Below are positions 7,293-15,201 of a stretch of DNA of 35,488 nucleotides, one piece after another. Below the pieces are notes generated by a model, which was not told where the DNA came from, did no database searches, and saw only the letters and a program-made list of their open reading frames with translations. Each line of letters opens with the position of its first letter. The first letter of the stretch is position 1. Source of the stretch: a virus. The translations under genes were made by a program, and so were the position numbers. The DNA lies in the IMG/VR virus record IMGVR_UViG_3300021197_001195, positions 1 through 35,488 of that record; one strand, given 5' to 3'.

Positions 7293-9357
7293 TCGGCACC
7301 TGTTGTTGTGCGGCCAGCTGTCTTACGAGCTCGCGGTCGCGTTCTGAGTTAGCTCGGATGCCGGCAACATCGACCTGCGCGCCATACCTGGCAGCAATCT
7401 CAGCCGCCTTGAGCGCAATGTCTGCCTCGTCTTTGTCGCGCCGGCGATCGTCTTCGCGCTGCATCTTTTCGCGCTCGAGATCCAACTCTGCTTTTTTCTT
7501 CTCTATGTTCGCGTTGATCTCTGCCATCTGAACCTGGATCAGCTGCTCGTTTATGTCCGGCTTTGGCGGCTCCGGTGGTGTTGGAGGCTGCTGACTTGGG
7601 TCTTTGAAGAACCGCTGCGGGTCTTTGAAGCCAGAGACTTCGAGTATTTGCACCAGCGTCTGGTAGTAGTTCTCGACGCTGACCAGTGGATTTTCGGGGC
7701 CAAGTTGCTGCAATAGCTGCTCTTGCTTCTGCGCGACTTGCTGCAACATCTGCATGCGCTCAACGTCGCCGCCCTTGCCTAGCGCCACATTGCTCACAAC
7801 GTCCATGTCGGCGTTCCAGCGATCAGGGCTCATGGGCACAAACGTGTTGCGCAGCCTGATCATCCGCGGCTTGTCCATGTGCTTGATGATCAGCTGCAGC
7901 AAGCCCTTATAGAGCCGCGTCATGCCGCCATCGGCGAACAGCCTGGCAATCATCTCGGTGCGCTGCTGAGCGGCCCCAATCGTCTGCTGTACGGCCATTA
8001 ACGTGGAGCTCTGCAATGCGCTAGGGTCGAGCCCGTCAGCCGCCTTAGAGACGCCTGTGCGGTTCTCACGCATCTGGTCTAGGTAATCCAGCATCGGGAA
8101 TGCTTCTTTGCCGACAAAGGGCAAATTGAACGGCACCACGGCGCCAGGCTGACGCATTCTGATCACGCCGCCGGCTTCGTTGTTCATCACGTCTTCTAGG
8201 CTCGCTTGGCCTTCGACAATGCCCACCCTGGGGTGCGTGCTCATCGCCAGGCTGTCCAGGCTTGCCCGCAACACGGCGGTCTTGATCCGCTGTATGTCCA
8301 TCGTCAGGTCAGCGATCGACATGCCAAACATCGCGTGCGGCTCTGGATCTGGGCAGAAGAACGCAAACGGCACCATGTCGGTCGGCTCGTTGCGCAAGAT
8401 TTCGTAGTTAGGGCCAGCGCAGCAAATGCGTCGCAATTCGGCAACGCCATCGCCGTCTGTGTCGATCTTGGCGTATGCCTCAACGTAAAGAACGCGGCGC
8501 ACCATCTCCGAGTTTTCAAACGAGCTCTGCTGATAGCGCTCGCGGGCCTCGACGTTGAAGAGCTCAAAGTCTGTGTCGCTGGTGGTGGCGTATTGCTCAA
8601 TCTCGTCAGCGTCGTAGCCGAGCTCAACCATGTCGCTGATGGTCAGGTAAGCGCGGTGCGCGACCAGGTCAGCGTCTTCCAGGCTGCGAGCATTGCGATT
8701 AATGACAATTTCTTCTGGCGGCACTGACTCGACCTTGATCTTGCCAACCTTCTTGCGGTGCGTGACGCGAACGGAGTGCATCGCCTCTGGGTTGTCGCTC
8801 GACGTCATGCTTTTCAGCATGTCGATCTCAACGTCTGGGTTACTGTTGAGCGCAGCCAGTGCCTGGTCGTCTAGGTTTTCGAGCTCGTAGCTCTGCGTAT
8901 TCTCTGACTCGTCGTAGCAATATTTGATGAAGCCAGAGCCCTTCACCAGAGCGTCTTTCATCGTGGCGTAGATGATCTCGATGTACGACTGATCCTGGTC
9001 TTGGTTCAGTATGTAGTTAACGTAGTCGGTCGCCTGCTTCGCCATCTCGACGTCTTCAGGGCCGGTCGGTGCGTATTCCACAACGTGGTCAGAGCCACAG
9101 AAAATGCGCATAAGAGACGGCAGCATCGCCTGGACGGTATCGCGCACGTCCATCGTTTGTGCGGTACTGCGGCCCTCTTCTTCGTTGCCCAGGGGCTCGC
9201 CGGCGTAGTACTCGGCTGCCTCTGCGCGCTGGGGCGAAATGGTGTTGTCGATGAAGTCCACGGCATCTTCGATGGCGAGCGTGATCGCGGCTTGGATCTC
9301 TTCGTCGCCCATGCCCATTTCTTCTTCAATAAATTCGTCTTCGTATTGTTCTGCCAT
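7276..9357 (-). CDS. Portal protein (SU10/P22-like podovirus type)
   Basis: The protein has 693 residues. An acidic N-terminus is followed by DAVDFIDNTISPQRAEAAEYY, TMDVRDTVQAMLPSLMRIFC and YATMKDALVKGSGFIKYCYD, the characteristic segments of large podovirus portals. The C-terminal 120 residues form a charged coiled coil (KKKAELDLEREKMQREDDRR) ending in a Gln/Pro-rich tail, which would be the barrel or tail reaching into the capsid. Length agrees with P22/SU10-type portals (about 700). The dodecameric ring forms the DNA entry vertex and docks terminase. The gene lies between the virion metallopeptidase and the scaffold module. Small terminase is not adjacent but near 15680. Confidence 0.9.
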   Translation of the reverse strand: MAEQYEDEFIEEEMGMGDEEIQAAITLAIEDAVDFIDNTISPQRAEAAEYYAGEPLGNEEEGRSTAQTMDVRDTVQAMLPSLMRIFCGSDHVVEYAPTGPEDVEMAKQATDYVNYILNQDQDQSYIEIIYATMKDALVKGSGFIKYCYDESENTQSYELENLDDQALAALNSNPDVEIDMLKSMTSSDNPEAMHSVRVTHRKKVGKIKVESVPPEEIVINRNARSLEDADLVAHRAYLTISDMVELGYDADEIEQYATTSDTDFELFNVEARERYQQSSFENSEMVRRVLYVEAYAKIDTDGDGVAELRRICCAGPNYEILRNEPTDMVPFAFFCPDPEPHAMFGMSIADLTMDIQRIKTAVLRASLDSLAMSTHPRVGIVEGQASLEDVMNNEAGGVIRMRQPGAVVPFNLPFVGKEAFPMLDYLDQMRENRTGVSKAADGLDPSALQSSTLMAVQQTIGAAQQRTEMIARLFADGGMTRLYKGLLQLIIKHMDKPRMIRLRNTFVPMSPDRWNADMDVVSNVALGKGGDVERMQMLQQVAQKQEQLLQQLGPENPLVSVENYYQTLVQILEVSGFKDPQRFFKDPSQQPPTPPEPPKPDINEQLIQVQMAEINANIEKKKAELDLEREKMQREDDRRRDKDEADIALKAAEIAARYGAQVDVAGIRANSERDRELVRQLAAQQQVPNAPVA

Positions 9358-11141
9358 TAGAAAATATCCAATAAGGATTCACCGACTAGTCTGGCGCGCT
9401 GCGGTAACTGGCGAGCCATATCGGCAATGGGTTCTAGGGGTTCTAGCAAACTGCCAGCTGCAGACATGGGCGCAGCCAAAGCGCCGCCGATGGCACGTTG
9501 TGCGCTTTCGCTTGCTTGTCGGCCAATGTCGGTGCGTGGCTGGTAGTCAAATGCGGATCGAGCTTGCTGCTGCGTTTGCGCCATCTGTGGCGTTGTGACC
9601 GGCAACGGCGCTTGTTGCATGACCAAGCTGGAAGTCATTAGCGGCTCAACAAGTCCGCTTGCTGCGTTTGCTAGGAAGTCGGCGCCGCCAAGCACGCCTT
9701 CAGTGAAGCGTTGCGCTGGTGTGGATTGTGAGACTGTTGGCATCTCGCCAAACTCATTTGCAGCAAGCAGGCTCCCGCCTCCTATCGCTGCTGTGGGCAT
9801 TAAAGCTGCAGGTGTTGCGAAACCAGCGTTTTGGCCACGCTGCATGGGGCTATCTGGGAAGAGTTGAGAGGCGCGCGGCACGTCCTCAGTATCAGGAGGA
9901 TAGCTTTCGTATCGCTCCTGCGGCGTCATTCCTAAACGTGTTTGCACGTTACGCGCCTCAACCTCGCCAGCCGTTCTTTTGTAAAGGTCATAGGGGTCAG
10001 CGGTTTGTATTTCACGCTTCCGCGTCTTAATTTGATGCAATTCTTGCGCTTTGCCGCGACGCTTATCTAAATACCGCTCGACCCTAGACCGAGCGCGCTT
10101 GAGCGACTGCAGATCGGTCGTGTCTAGCGAATCGGGGCCAACGTCTATGCGCAAAAGACCCATAGCCTCACCGCGCTTGGCGTTAAGCACACGGTTTAGA
10201 TTTTGATAGTCATAGGCCGTTACGCGGTTTCTCTCCATGTCTGCTAGCTGTTGCCAAGCAGCACTGAGCCACGCGTTTCGCTCTGCTTTGGGTCTGTGGC
10301 GCTTTGGCATCACGCCTAGACGTCGCGTGATCTCGTCGCCGTGCTGATACCACTGACTGTTACCAAAAAGCAGGCGTTGTTTTCCGGTTAGATTCTCGTC
10401 GCGCGATAGCTGCTCGTATCTCTTGAGTCGCTCGAATTTACCCAAAGAGCGCAAGCCCTCGATGGCATTGTCAAATTCCCTAGCTACTTCCGATAAATCA
10501 CCTAACCCATCTCCGCGATCGAAGTTACGCAGCAATCTGTCTTGTATTTCTTGGGCGTTTGCCCCACCAGCCATGCCTTGAGAGGTCTGCGCGGCGTGCT
10601 GAAGCTCGTGCATAAACACACTGCGAGCCATTTCTGGGTCTGCCAACAGACCTTCTTCTATGGCTATTTGATTTTTGAAAGGACTGTATGTGCCTCTGTA
10701 ACCAGCTGAAGATAAACGCTCGTCAGCGATAACCTGTGGGGTGCCGATATTGTCAGCCAACAACGAGCCGTAATCAGAGTCCAAAACATCAGTAGTCAGT
10801 TGCCGCACGTCTGCTTGACGAGGAAGCAAACCAGAAACGCGGGCCTCATCGTCAGGAACCTCAAATCTTATGCCCCCATCAGCGCCTTTGAAAAATCCCG
10901 TTTCCGAATAAATTTTGCGAGGCGATTCGTTGCGCGCATACATTTCCTGCGCTTTCGCTAGATTCTCTTGCGTTGCTTTTTCTGGCAAAAAGTCGCCACG
11001 CTCCTGCGCTCTTAACAAACGTTCAGGGCGCGCTTTGAGAAAAATCGCCTCCGCATCTTCGGGCGTGGCAAGCAGTCCAGCGCCAACGGCTACTGGTGCC
11101 GCCGCTTTGGCTACATCTAGCAGGCCACCAGCGACTGCCAA
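9357..11141 (-). CDS. Virion-associated metallopeptidase-like protein (polyvalent/LPD23-like domain)
   Basis: Start is a TTG at 11141, directly after the TAA of the upstream gene and about seven bases after a strong AAGAAGGG ribosome site. The 594-residue product has an HExxH zinc motif (HELQH, residues 178-182) in the helix SVFMHELQHAAQ, and a conserved YKRTAGEVEARNVQTR at 387-402, whose Glu could be the third ligand. This HExxH plus GExEAR pairing is characteristic of peptidase-like domains in large polyvalent phage proteins that travel with injected DNA. The middle is charged and helical. The C-terminal third has Ala/Gly-rich, mildly hydrophobic stretches. Its place between terminase and portal suggests a virion or ejected protein. 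Substrate unknown. Confidence 0.7.
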   Translation of the reverse strand: MAVAGGLLDVAKAAAPVAVGAGLLATPEDAEAIFLKARPERLLRAQERGDFLPEKATQENLAKAQEMYARNESPRKIYSETGFFKGADGGIRFEVPDDEARVSGLLPRQADVRQLTTDVLDSDYGSLLADNIGTPQVIADERLSSAGYRGTYSPFKNQIAIEEGLLADPEMARSVFMHELQHAAQTSQGMAGGANAQEIQDRLLRNFDRGDGLGDLSEVAREFDNAIEGLRSLGKFERLKRYEQLSRDENLTGKQRLLFGNSQWYQHGDEITRRLGVMPKRHRPKAERNAWLSAAWQQLADMERNRVTAYDYQNLNRVLNAKRGEAMGLLRIDVGPDSLDTTDLQSLKRARSRVERYLDKRRGKAQELHQIKTRKREIQTADPYDLYKRTAGEVEARNVQTRLGMTPQERYESYPPDTEDVPRASQLFPDSPMQRGQNAGFATPAALMPTAAIGGGSLLAANEFGEMPTVSQSTPAQRFTEGVLGGADFLANAASGLVEPLMTSSLVMQQAPLPVTTPQMAQTQQQARSAFDYQPRTDIGRQASESAQRAIGGALAAPMSAAGSLLEPLEPIADMARQLPQRARLVGESLLDIF

Positions 11142-11294
11142 TTACTTACCCTTCTTGCTTGGCTTCTTAGCAGGCGACTTTTTGCTGAGCATCTTCGCGA
11201 TGTCATTTGCAGCGTCTTGCACGCCGCCAGGGCCACGTCGATAGGTTTTTTGGTCTGTGTGCGCCACTCGTGCCCCCATATATGCCGATTTCAT
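11142..11294 (-). CDS. Small basic protein, 50 residues
   Basis: This frame runs from ATG 11294 to a TAA at 11142-11144 that abuts the TTG start of the metallopeptidase gene. The protein begins MKSAYMGARVAHTDQ and ends in the Lys/Ser/Pro-rich tail KKSPAKKPSKKGK, giving a very basic C-terminus. A second possible start is the ATG at 11279 (MGARVAHTD). No clear ribosome site precedes either start, but the gene fills the gap between terminase and the next gene and its end carries the ribosome site for the downstream gene. Function is unknown; DNA or RNA binding is only suggested by charge. Confidence 0.5.
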   Translation of the reverse strand: MKSAYMGARVAHTDQKTYRRGPGGVQDAANDIAKMLSKKSPAKKPSKKGK

Positions 11295-11312
11295 GGGGTC
11301 TAATTTTACCAG

Positions 11313-12713
11313 TTAGGTAATTGACAGCCCTCGCCTGAGAGGTTTCTGCCAGCTGCTGGCAGCGCTCATCGCGCCGCTGAGCGTCATCGCGTCGCTCGCG
11401 AACGTGAGGCAAAGCGAGTCAGCCAAGTCAGGCGAGCGCAGTCCGCGCTTGCGCATCTGGTCTTTGCTTTCTAGCTGCATCTTGCCGGAGCTCGTGAATT
11501 TGTACTTGGCGCTAACGAGCTCGGCGAGCAGGTCGTCGTCCTGGGGCAGCGACACGTCGCGGGCCTCGAGCCAGGCTTTCACCTTAAACCAGAGCTCAGC
11601 GCGCAGGTTGATGTAAGTCGCCTTGCTGCTCGGGCTCTCGCTGGTGTTGATGCCTACCGCCGGCAGGCCGAGCTCACGCAGGCGATCGCACACACCACCG
11701 CCAAGGCCAATCGAGTCCACGTTGATCTGCACCGGCCGCGTTCGCGGCTGCTGGCTTTCATACTCAGCAACAACCGCCCCGCACAGCTGCATCAGATCCA
11801 AGCCCTGCCAGGTTTGTATGCCCATGAGCTCGCGCCCTCGGCGCTTACAAAGCGCGCTGCGGTCGGAGCCAAAGCGGCTCACGTCCAAGCCCCACACGAT
11901 CGGCTCGTCTTCAGTGACGACAACCTCGCGCCGCTGAGCACTTTCAACGAGCTCGAGCGGGATCGCCGTGTCGTCGTCGCGCTGCGGAAACTCGCCAAGC
12001 ACGCGCACGCGAAAGGCATTGCTCTCTTCGCCAAAGCGCGCAGCCATCTCGCTCACATAATCGTCACTGACCCTGGGCGAGTCGATGCAGCTGACCTTGC
12101 GCGTCCACCAATCACCCGCCATGCGGTGGTGGGTATCGAAGAAAAAACCAGAGCTCCTGGTTGGGTTGCCGAGCAGAACGGTCGTTGCGTGCTCGCCCGA
12201 CATCGAGCCAGCTGCGGCCTCAAATACCGCCTCGGGGATACCGGAGGCTTCGTCGCACACCAACATCACGTTGTCTGAGTGAACGCCCTGCAGCGCTTCT
12301 GGCGTTTCTGCCCTGGATGTCCGGCATGAAATAAACGCCTCGCTGGGCGCGGCCTTTAGACTGACGCGGTCGCTCTTCACTTCCAAGAGCTCTTTGATCG
12401 CCACAGGGCATTCGTTGATCCAGCGCTTGAGCTCGGCAAACAGCGCGTCGAACAGCTGCGCGCTGGTCGGCGCCGTTACGACGACTTTGACGGGATAGCG
12501 CGTCAGCAAAAAGTGCAGCATCGCCCACGAGCTCGCCGTGGATTTGCCGGTGCCATGGCCAGAGCGCACGCTGATTTTACGCTCGCCAGATGCTATGGCA
12601 TTGAGGAATTCTTTTTGCCAGGCGTCGGGCGACTGCTTGAGCACTTGCTCAACAAAAGCGACGGGATCGTTACGAAAGCGCTTAACAAACGCCACATATG
12701 GGTTTTCAGGCAT
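11313..12713 (-). CDS. terL: Terminase large subunit (ATPase and nuclease)
   Basis: The protein has 466 residues, normal for the family. The N-terminal ATPase has Walker A SGHGTGKS (51-58), Walker B VMLVCDEAS with D154/E155 and the coupling motif LGNPT (181-185). The C-terminal RNase H-like nuclease shows its acidic residues in GLDVSRFGSD (D277), NVDSIGLGG (D333) and SPDLADSL (D429, D432). It pumps DNA into the prohead through the portal and cuts concatemers. The gene is separated from the small subunit (15680-16120) by about 3 kb of unrelated genes, which is unusual since the pair is often adjacent. The start at 12713 (MPENPYVAF) has no strong ribosome site; the upstream 119 bases hold short repeats. 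Confidence 0.95.
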   Translation of the reverse strand: MPENPYVAFVKRFRNDPVAFVEQVLKQSPDAWQKEFLNAIASGERKISVRSGHGTGKSTASSWAMLHFLLTRYPVKVVVTAPTSAQLFDALFAELKRWINECPVAIKELLEVKSDRVSLKAAPSEAFISCRTSRAETPEALQGVHSDNVMLVCDEASGIPEAVFEAAAGSMSGEHATTVLLGNPTRSSGFFFDTHHRMAGDWWTRKVSCIDSPRVSDDYVSEMAARFGEESNAFRVRVLGEFPQRDDDTAIPLELVESAQRREVVVTEDEPIVWGLDVSRFGSDRSALCKRRGRELMGIQTWQGLDLMQLCGAVVAEYESQQPRTRPVQINVDSIGLGGGVCDRLRELGLPAVGINTSESPSSKATYINLRAELWFKVKAWLEARDVSLPQDDDLLAELVSAKYKFTSSGKMQLESKDQMRKRGLRSPDLADSLCLTFASDAMTLSGAMSAASSWQKPLRRGLSIT

Positions 12714-12832
12714 GCCATATTCTACCGCTTTATGGTCTGAGCAATGGTCTGAGCAGAAATGAGCAGCGTTCCGAGCAGAAATGGGACGCTCTGAGCAGGT
12801 CAGGGATAGGTCAGGGATTGAATAGGGACAGG
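12714..12832. repeat. Short direct repeats upstream of terminase large subunit
   Basis: The 119-base gap between the unknown gene at 12833 and terL holds five copies of (T/C)GAGCA (12738, 12750, 12760, 12772, 12792; spacing 12, 10, 12 and 20), often followed by GAAATG, and then two copies of GGTCAGGGAT (12798-12807 and 12809-12818). No reading frame is convincing here. The cluster could be a packaging site, a protein-binding array for late regulation, or leader structure for terL. Nothing in the sequence decides between these. Confidence 0.5.
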
Positions 12833-13192
12833 CTATTCGTATATGTGGCGCGGGTTGAGCTCGTCAGTTGGGTTGTCAAACGGGTCGTCAATGACTAGGC
12901 CGTCAGTGCTGAAGGTGATTTCTTGTTCAATCAAATCCCTGACCATTTGATCTATCTCGTCGCTTGGGCTTCCGTCTACATAGTCGCCTATCCAGCCAGT
13001 AGCGCGCACCAAGTCGATAAACTTAGGCGACGGATCGTCATACCGAAATCTCTTAACATCTGGCGGGCTGACGTGGTAACTCTCATATGCAGCGCCAAGC
13101 TCGAAGTAAATGCTAATCGTGCCCCTGCGCCACATCTCAGAGTCTTCGAGCTCTACTTCGACCAACAAATCGCGAAACTTTTTACTTATCAT
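12833..13192 (-). CDS. Hypothetical acidic phage protein, 119 residues
   Basis: I do not recognise this family. The product starts MISKKFRDLLVEVELED, contains a likely beta region (GTISIYFELGAAYESY) and a strongly acidic C-terminal half (DEIDQMVRDLIEQE, VIDDPFDNPTDEL). No membrane segment, cysteine cluster or nucleotide-binding motif is present. It stands in the leftward operon that begins with the methyltransferase-like gene, 54 bases after the preceding gene, and is followed by the repeat-bearing gap before terL. The acidity could suit a nucleic-acid mimic or inhibitor, but that is speculation. Confidence 0.6.
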   Translation of the reverse strand: MISKKFRDLLVEVELEDSEMWRRGTISIYFELGAAYESYHVSPPDVKRFRYDDPSPKFIDLVRATGWIGDYVDGSPSDEIDQMVRDLIEQEITFSTDGLVIDDPFDNPTDELNPRHIYE

Positions 13193-13246
13193 GCCTGCAG
13201 CCTATCACTTTGCGCCCGCGTTAGCGGGCTCCTGGGTATGCAGCTG

Positions 13247-13771
13247 CTAGTTTTTTAATTCGTCGGGTCTAATCGCTTTAGCAGTTGCTCGTGCGATCTG
13301 CTTCAATGCTTCAAGCTCTAAAGCCTCGTAAAGTTCTGGGCTGCGCTCTTTCAAGATCGCAATCATTTGCTCACTTTTCTTTTTATAAACAACTCGGCTT
13401 TTTGGCATTTTTTTCAATTGCTTATCAATTAGCTCAACTTTGTTGGCTGCTGTAAGCACTGAACCGAGCTCTTGAGCCGTATAGCGCCTTATCCTTTTTA
13501 ATTTTTTCAAAGTCCTAACGTCGTGAGTTGCGCTATTCGGAGCTTGCAAACTGACAAGTGTGATCCTTTTATCAATGTCGTGCTTGCGTCGAAAATCAGC
13601 AATTTTCTGCTGTAGCTCTACTTTTTGAACGATTAGCGCCTCACGGTTGTAATCTGTTTCAAGGATATGCCGACCATGATCGACGTACCCCCGCCGTGAC
13701 CCGTGGGTCGAATACTGGGATGTGCGTTCCATAAAGTCGGCTGCTTTCGAGTTGTTTAGACTATGTGCCAT
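13247..13771 (-). CDS. Hypothetical basic helical phage protein, 174 residues
   Basis: I do not recognise this family. The protein is basic and mainly helical. A first part (STHGSRRGYVDHGRHIL) is followed by a likely coiled coil (LIVQKVELQQKIADFRRKH) and a Lys/Arg-rich section (VRTLKKLKRIRRYTAQELG, KKMPKSRVVYKKKSEQM), and the end is again helical. The gene starts four bases after the stop of the 70-residue gene before it, so it is probably translated from the same leftward message. Charge and helices would fit nucleic-acid binding; no specific domain supports that. Confidence 0.6.
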   Translation of the reverse strand: MAHSLNNSKAADFMERTSQYSTHGSRRGYVDHGRHILETDYNREALIVQKVELQQKIADFRRKHDIDKRITLVSLQAPNSATHDVRTLKKLKRIRRYTAQELGSVLTAANKVELIDKQLKKMPKSRVVYKKKSEQMIAILKERSPELYEALELEALKQIARATAKAIRPDELKN

Positions 13772-13774
13772 AGC

Positions 13775-13987
13775 TCATACCTGCTCCAACAGCCGATCCG
13801 ACGCGGCGAGTAATATGTCGGCCAAGCCAACAGCTGATATGTACCTGTGGTTCTTGCCATTTGGACTGATGTCCGGCGCTCGCTCTGCGTCGGCGGCGAT
13901 GGCCTCTAAAAGCAGCGCCAGCGTAGATGTGTCGAGATCCAGCGGATGCTTGCCGTGCCAGGGGGCTGGCAATTGTGTTGTCGTCAT
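13775..13987 (-). CDS. Hypothetical small protein, 70 residues
   Basis: The ATG at 13987 is preceded by a strong GGGAGG at five bases, so it is preferred over an in-frame GTG four codons upstream. The product, MTTTQLPAPWHGKHPLDLD and onward, has a helical middle (STLALLLEAIAADAERA) and a second helix near its end (VGLADILLAASDRLLEQ). It is not recognised. It lies 15 bases after the methyltransferase-like gene and four bases before the next gene in the same leftward operon. Leu/Ala-rich helices could mediate dimerisation. Confidence 0.6.
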   Translation of the reverse strand: MTTTQLPAPWHGKHPLDLDTSTLALLLEAIAADAERAPDISPNGKNHRYISAVGLADILLAASDRLLEQV

Positions 13988-14002
13988 ACTGCCTCCCACC
14001 GC

Positions 14003-14686
14003 TTACGCGGCCTCCATTTGAGCAAACAAACTGCCCCATTGATCGGCCATAGCTTGGGCCAGACCTTTGTGAAACTTGCTGCGCAATTTCCAGCGATCCT
14101 TCGATGGCGGCGCTTTGTGAATGTCGTCCCTGGCTGTTTCGCGAGTTAAGTTTGACGTCTTTTGTAGGGGCGGCAGACCTTTCAGCCACAAGCAAGTGCG
14201 CTTGGTAACGTTGTCATCAGCATCGACCGACTCAGCAAACTCGTAGGGCTGAACAGACGTCAAAACAAACTCGCCGTCGTTTTTGGATTTCTTTTCCCAG
14301 CCTTCTCCCCAGATCCGCTGCTTGGCATACTTGTGCATGACGGGGTTTTCAACAGCGATGTACGGCACGTCAGCGTCCATCAATTCGCGGAAAAGTGCCG
14401 CGCCTTCGTCTAACTCAGCCCACATAGATTCTAAGGTTCGCCCTGGAGGTGCTTTGTGTAGCCAGCGCACACCGCTGTTGCAAAGCCTGGTGCATGGCGG
14501 GTGTGCAATGATCAGCATGTCCCAAGAGTCCATTTTGAGCACGTCGCGAACGTCGCCTTGGATGTGGCGATTGGTGGGAGTGTCGGCGGGCAAAATGTCG
14601 CACGACCATGCGTCGTGGCCAGCCCAGTAGAACGCATCGCGGACAGTGCCGCTGGTTTCACAAGCTACTAATACTTTTAGTTCCAT
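14003..14686 (-). CDS. Compact DNA cytosine methyltransferase-like protein
   Basis: The protein has 227 residues. VLVACETSGTVRDAF (5-19) occupies the place of SAM-binding motif I, SCDILP (28-33) motif II and GDVRDVL (44-50) motif III. AHPPCTRLCNSG (61-72) resembles motif IV with a Cys at residue 65, and VENP (112-115) resembles motif VI (usually ENV). Proteins like this are common in phages and are generally annotated as DNA cytosine methyltransferase. The protein is much shorter than typical C5 enzymes, motif I lacks the FxGxGG pattern, and no target-recognition domain is evident, so activity is uncertain. A GAGGAA ribosome site precedes the ATG. It heads a leftward operon behind a promoter/operator at 14713-14754, so early or repressor-controlled expression is likely. 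Confidence 0.65.
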   Translation of the reverse strand: MELKVLVACETSGTVRDAFYWAGHDAWSCDILPADTPTNRHIQGDVRDVLKMDSWDMLIIAHPPCTRLCNSGVRWLHKAPPGRTLESMWAELDEGAALFRELMDADVPYIAVENPVMHKYAKQRIWGEGWEKKSKNDGEFVLTSVQPYEFAESVDADDNVTKRTCLWLKGLPPLQKTSNLTRETARDDIHKAPPSKDRWKLRSKFHKGLAQAMADQWGSLFAQMEAA

Positions 14687-14712
14687 ATCCGTTCCTCGTT
14701 GTTATGGCCCTA

Positions 14713-14754
14713 ATTATACCGATATTGTTCTACTTGTCACCTTTTAGGAGACAA
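14713..14754 (-). promoter_or_regulatory. Leftward promoter with overlapping 21-bp operator
   Basis: On the minus strand a perfect -10 TATAAT (plus 14713-14718) lies 16 bases from a -35 GTGACA (plus 14735-14740). The -35 is inside a 21-bp dyad (14734-14754) whose halves are TTGTCACC and GGAGACAA around TTTTA, with one mismatch between arms. The same half-site GTCACC occurs in the immunity region and a related dyad in front of the early operon. Binding of the phage repressor here would block leftward transcription of the methyltransferase-like operon. On the plus strand the dyad also begins with TTGTCA, a possible weak -35 for the small genes at 14813-15377. Confidence 0.6.
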
Positions 14755-14812
14755 TAAATAGAAATAAATATGAGAAAATTAGAGCACCAACACCACCACA
14801 TATGGAGCTCCT

Positions 14813-14944
14813 ATGTACGGATCACACTCGAAAACTATGAAGGCCATGAAAGGCAAGCGCACGGCCACCAAAGAAGCTCGCAATGCCCGCATGGCTGCCG
14901 GCACCAACATGCCCGTCGTTAAACCGCCCTACCCACCACGCTAG
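14813..14944 (+). CDS. Small basic phage protein, 43 residues
   Basis: ATG 14813 follows GGAG by five bases (inside the palindrome GGAGCTCC). The product starts MYGSHSKTMKAMKGKR, continues TATKEARNARMAAGTNM and ends VVKPPYPPR. It is Lys/Arg-rich, has no acidic cluster and resembles the many tiny basic proteins that marine phages encode next to packaging genes. Function unknown; DNA condensation or a capsid-interior role is plausible but unproven. It is the first of three tightly packed plus-strand genes that interrupt the leftward gene order. Confidence 0.6.
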   Translation: MYGSHSKTMKAMKGKRTATKEARNARMAAGTNMPVVKPPYPPR

Positions 14945-14946
14945 CC

Positions 14947-15201
14947 GTGGCCACGCCACGCAAGGGCAAAGCGCGTGTCAAAGTGACTGCCAGCGGCAAG
15001 AAAGTGTCGTATGGCCAGGCGGGCAAGGCGAAAGACGGCTCGCGGCGCGTGCAGCCGTCGAGCAAGAAAGGCGACGCCTACTGCGCCAGGTCAGCCGGCC
15101 AGATGAAGAAGCACCCCAAGGCCGCCAAAAACCCCAATAGCCCGCTTCGACTCAGCCGTAAGCGCTGGAAGTGCGCGGGGACGAAATCTAGGAGGAAGTG
15201 A
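14947..15201 (+). CDS. DUF6321-like small basic phage protein
   Basis: The frame starts at GTG 14947, two bases after the previous stop, so translation is probably by coupling because no ribosome site is visible. The 84-residue product has VKVTASGKKVSYGQAGKAK, then GDAYCARSAGQMKKHP, and ends NSPLRLSRKRWKC followed by GTKSRRK. The GDAYCARS...NSP..LSRKRWKC pattern with two conserved Cys is a recognisable conserved phage domain that I associate with DUF6321. Function is unknown. The protein is strongly basic. It overlaps the next gene by one base. Confidence 0.7.
   Translation: MATPRKGKARVKVTASGKKVSYGQAGKAKDGSRRVQPSSKKGDAYCARSAGQMKKHPKAAKNPNSPLRLSRKRWKCAGTKSRRK

Noticed and set aside
11203-11412. 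Minus-strand 69-codon frame at the end of terL
   Set aside because: It runs out of frame through the terL C-terminus; the in-register 50-residue gene at 11142-11294 better fills the gap.
13761-14195. Minus-strand open frame of 144 codons in another frame
   Set aside because: It overlaps the end of the methyltransferase-like gene and the 70-residue gene, which has a strong ribosome site. The rival product looks random.
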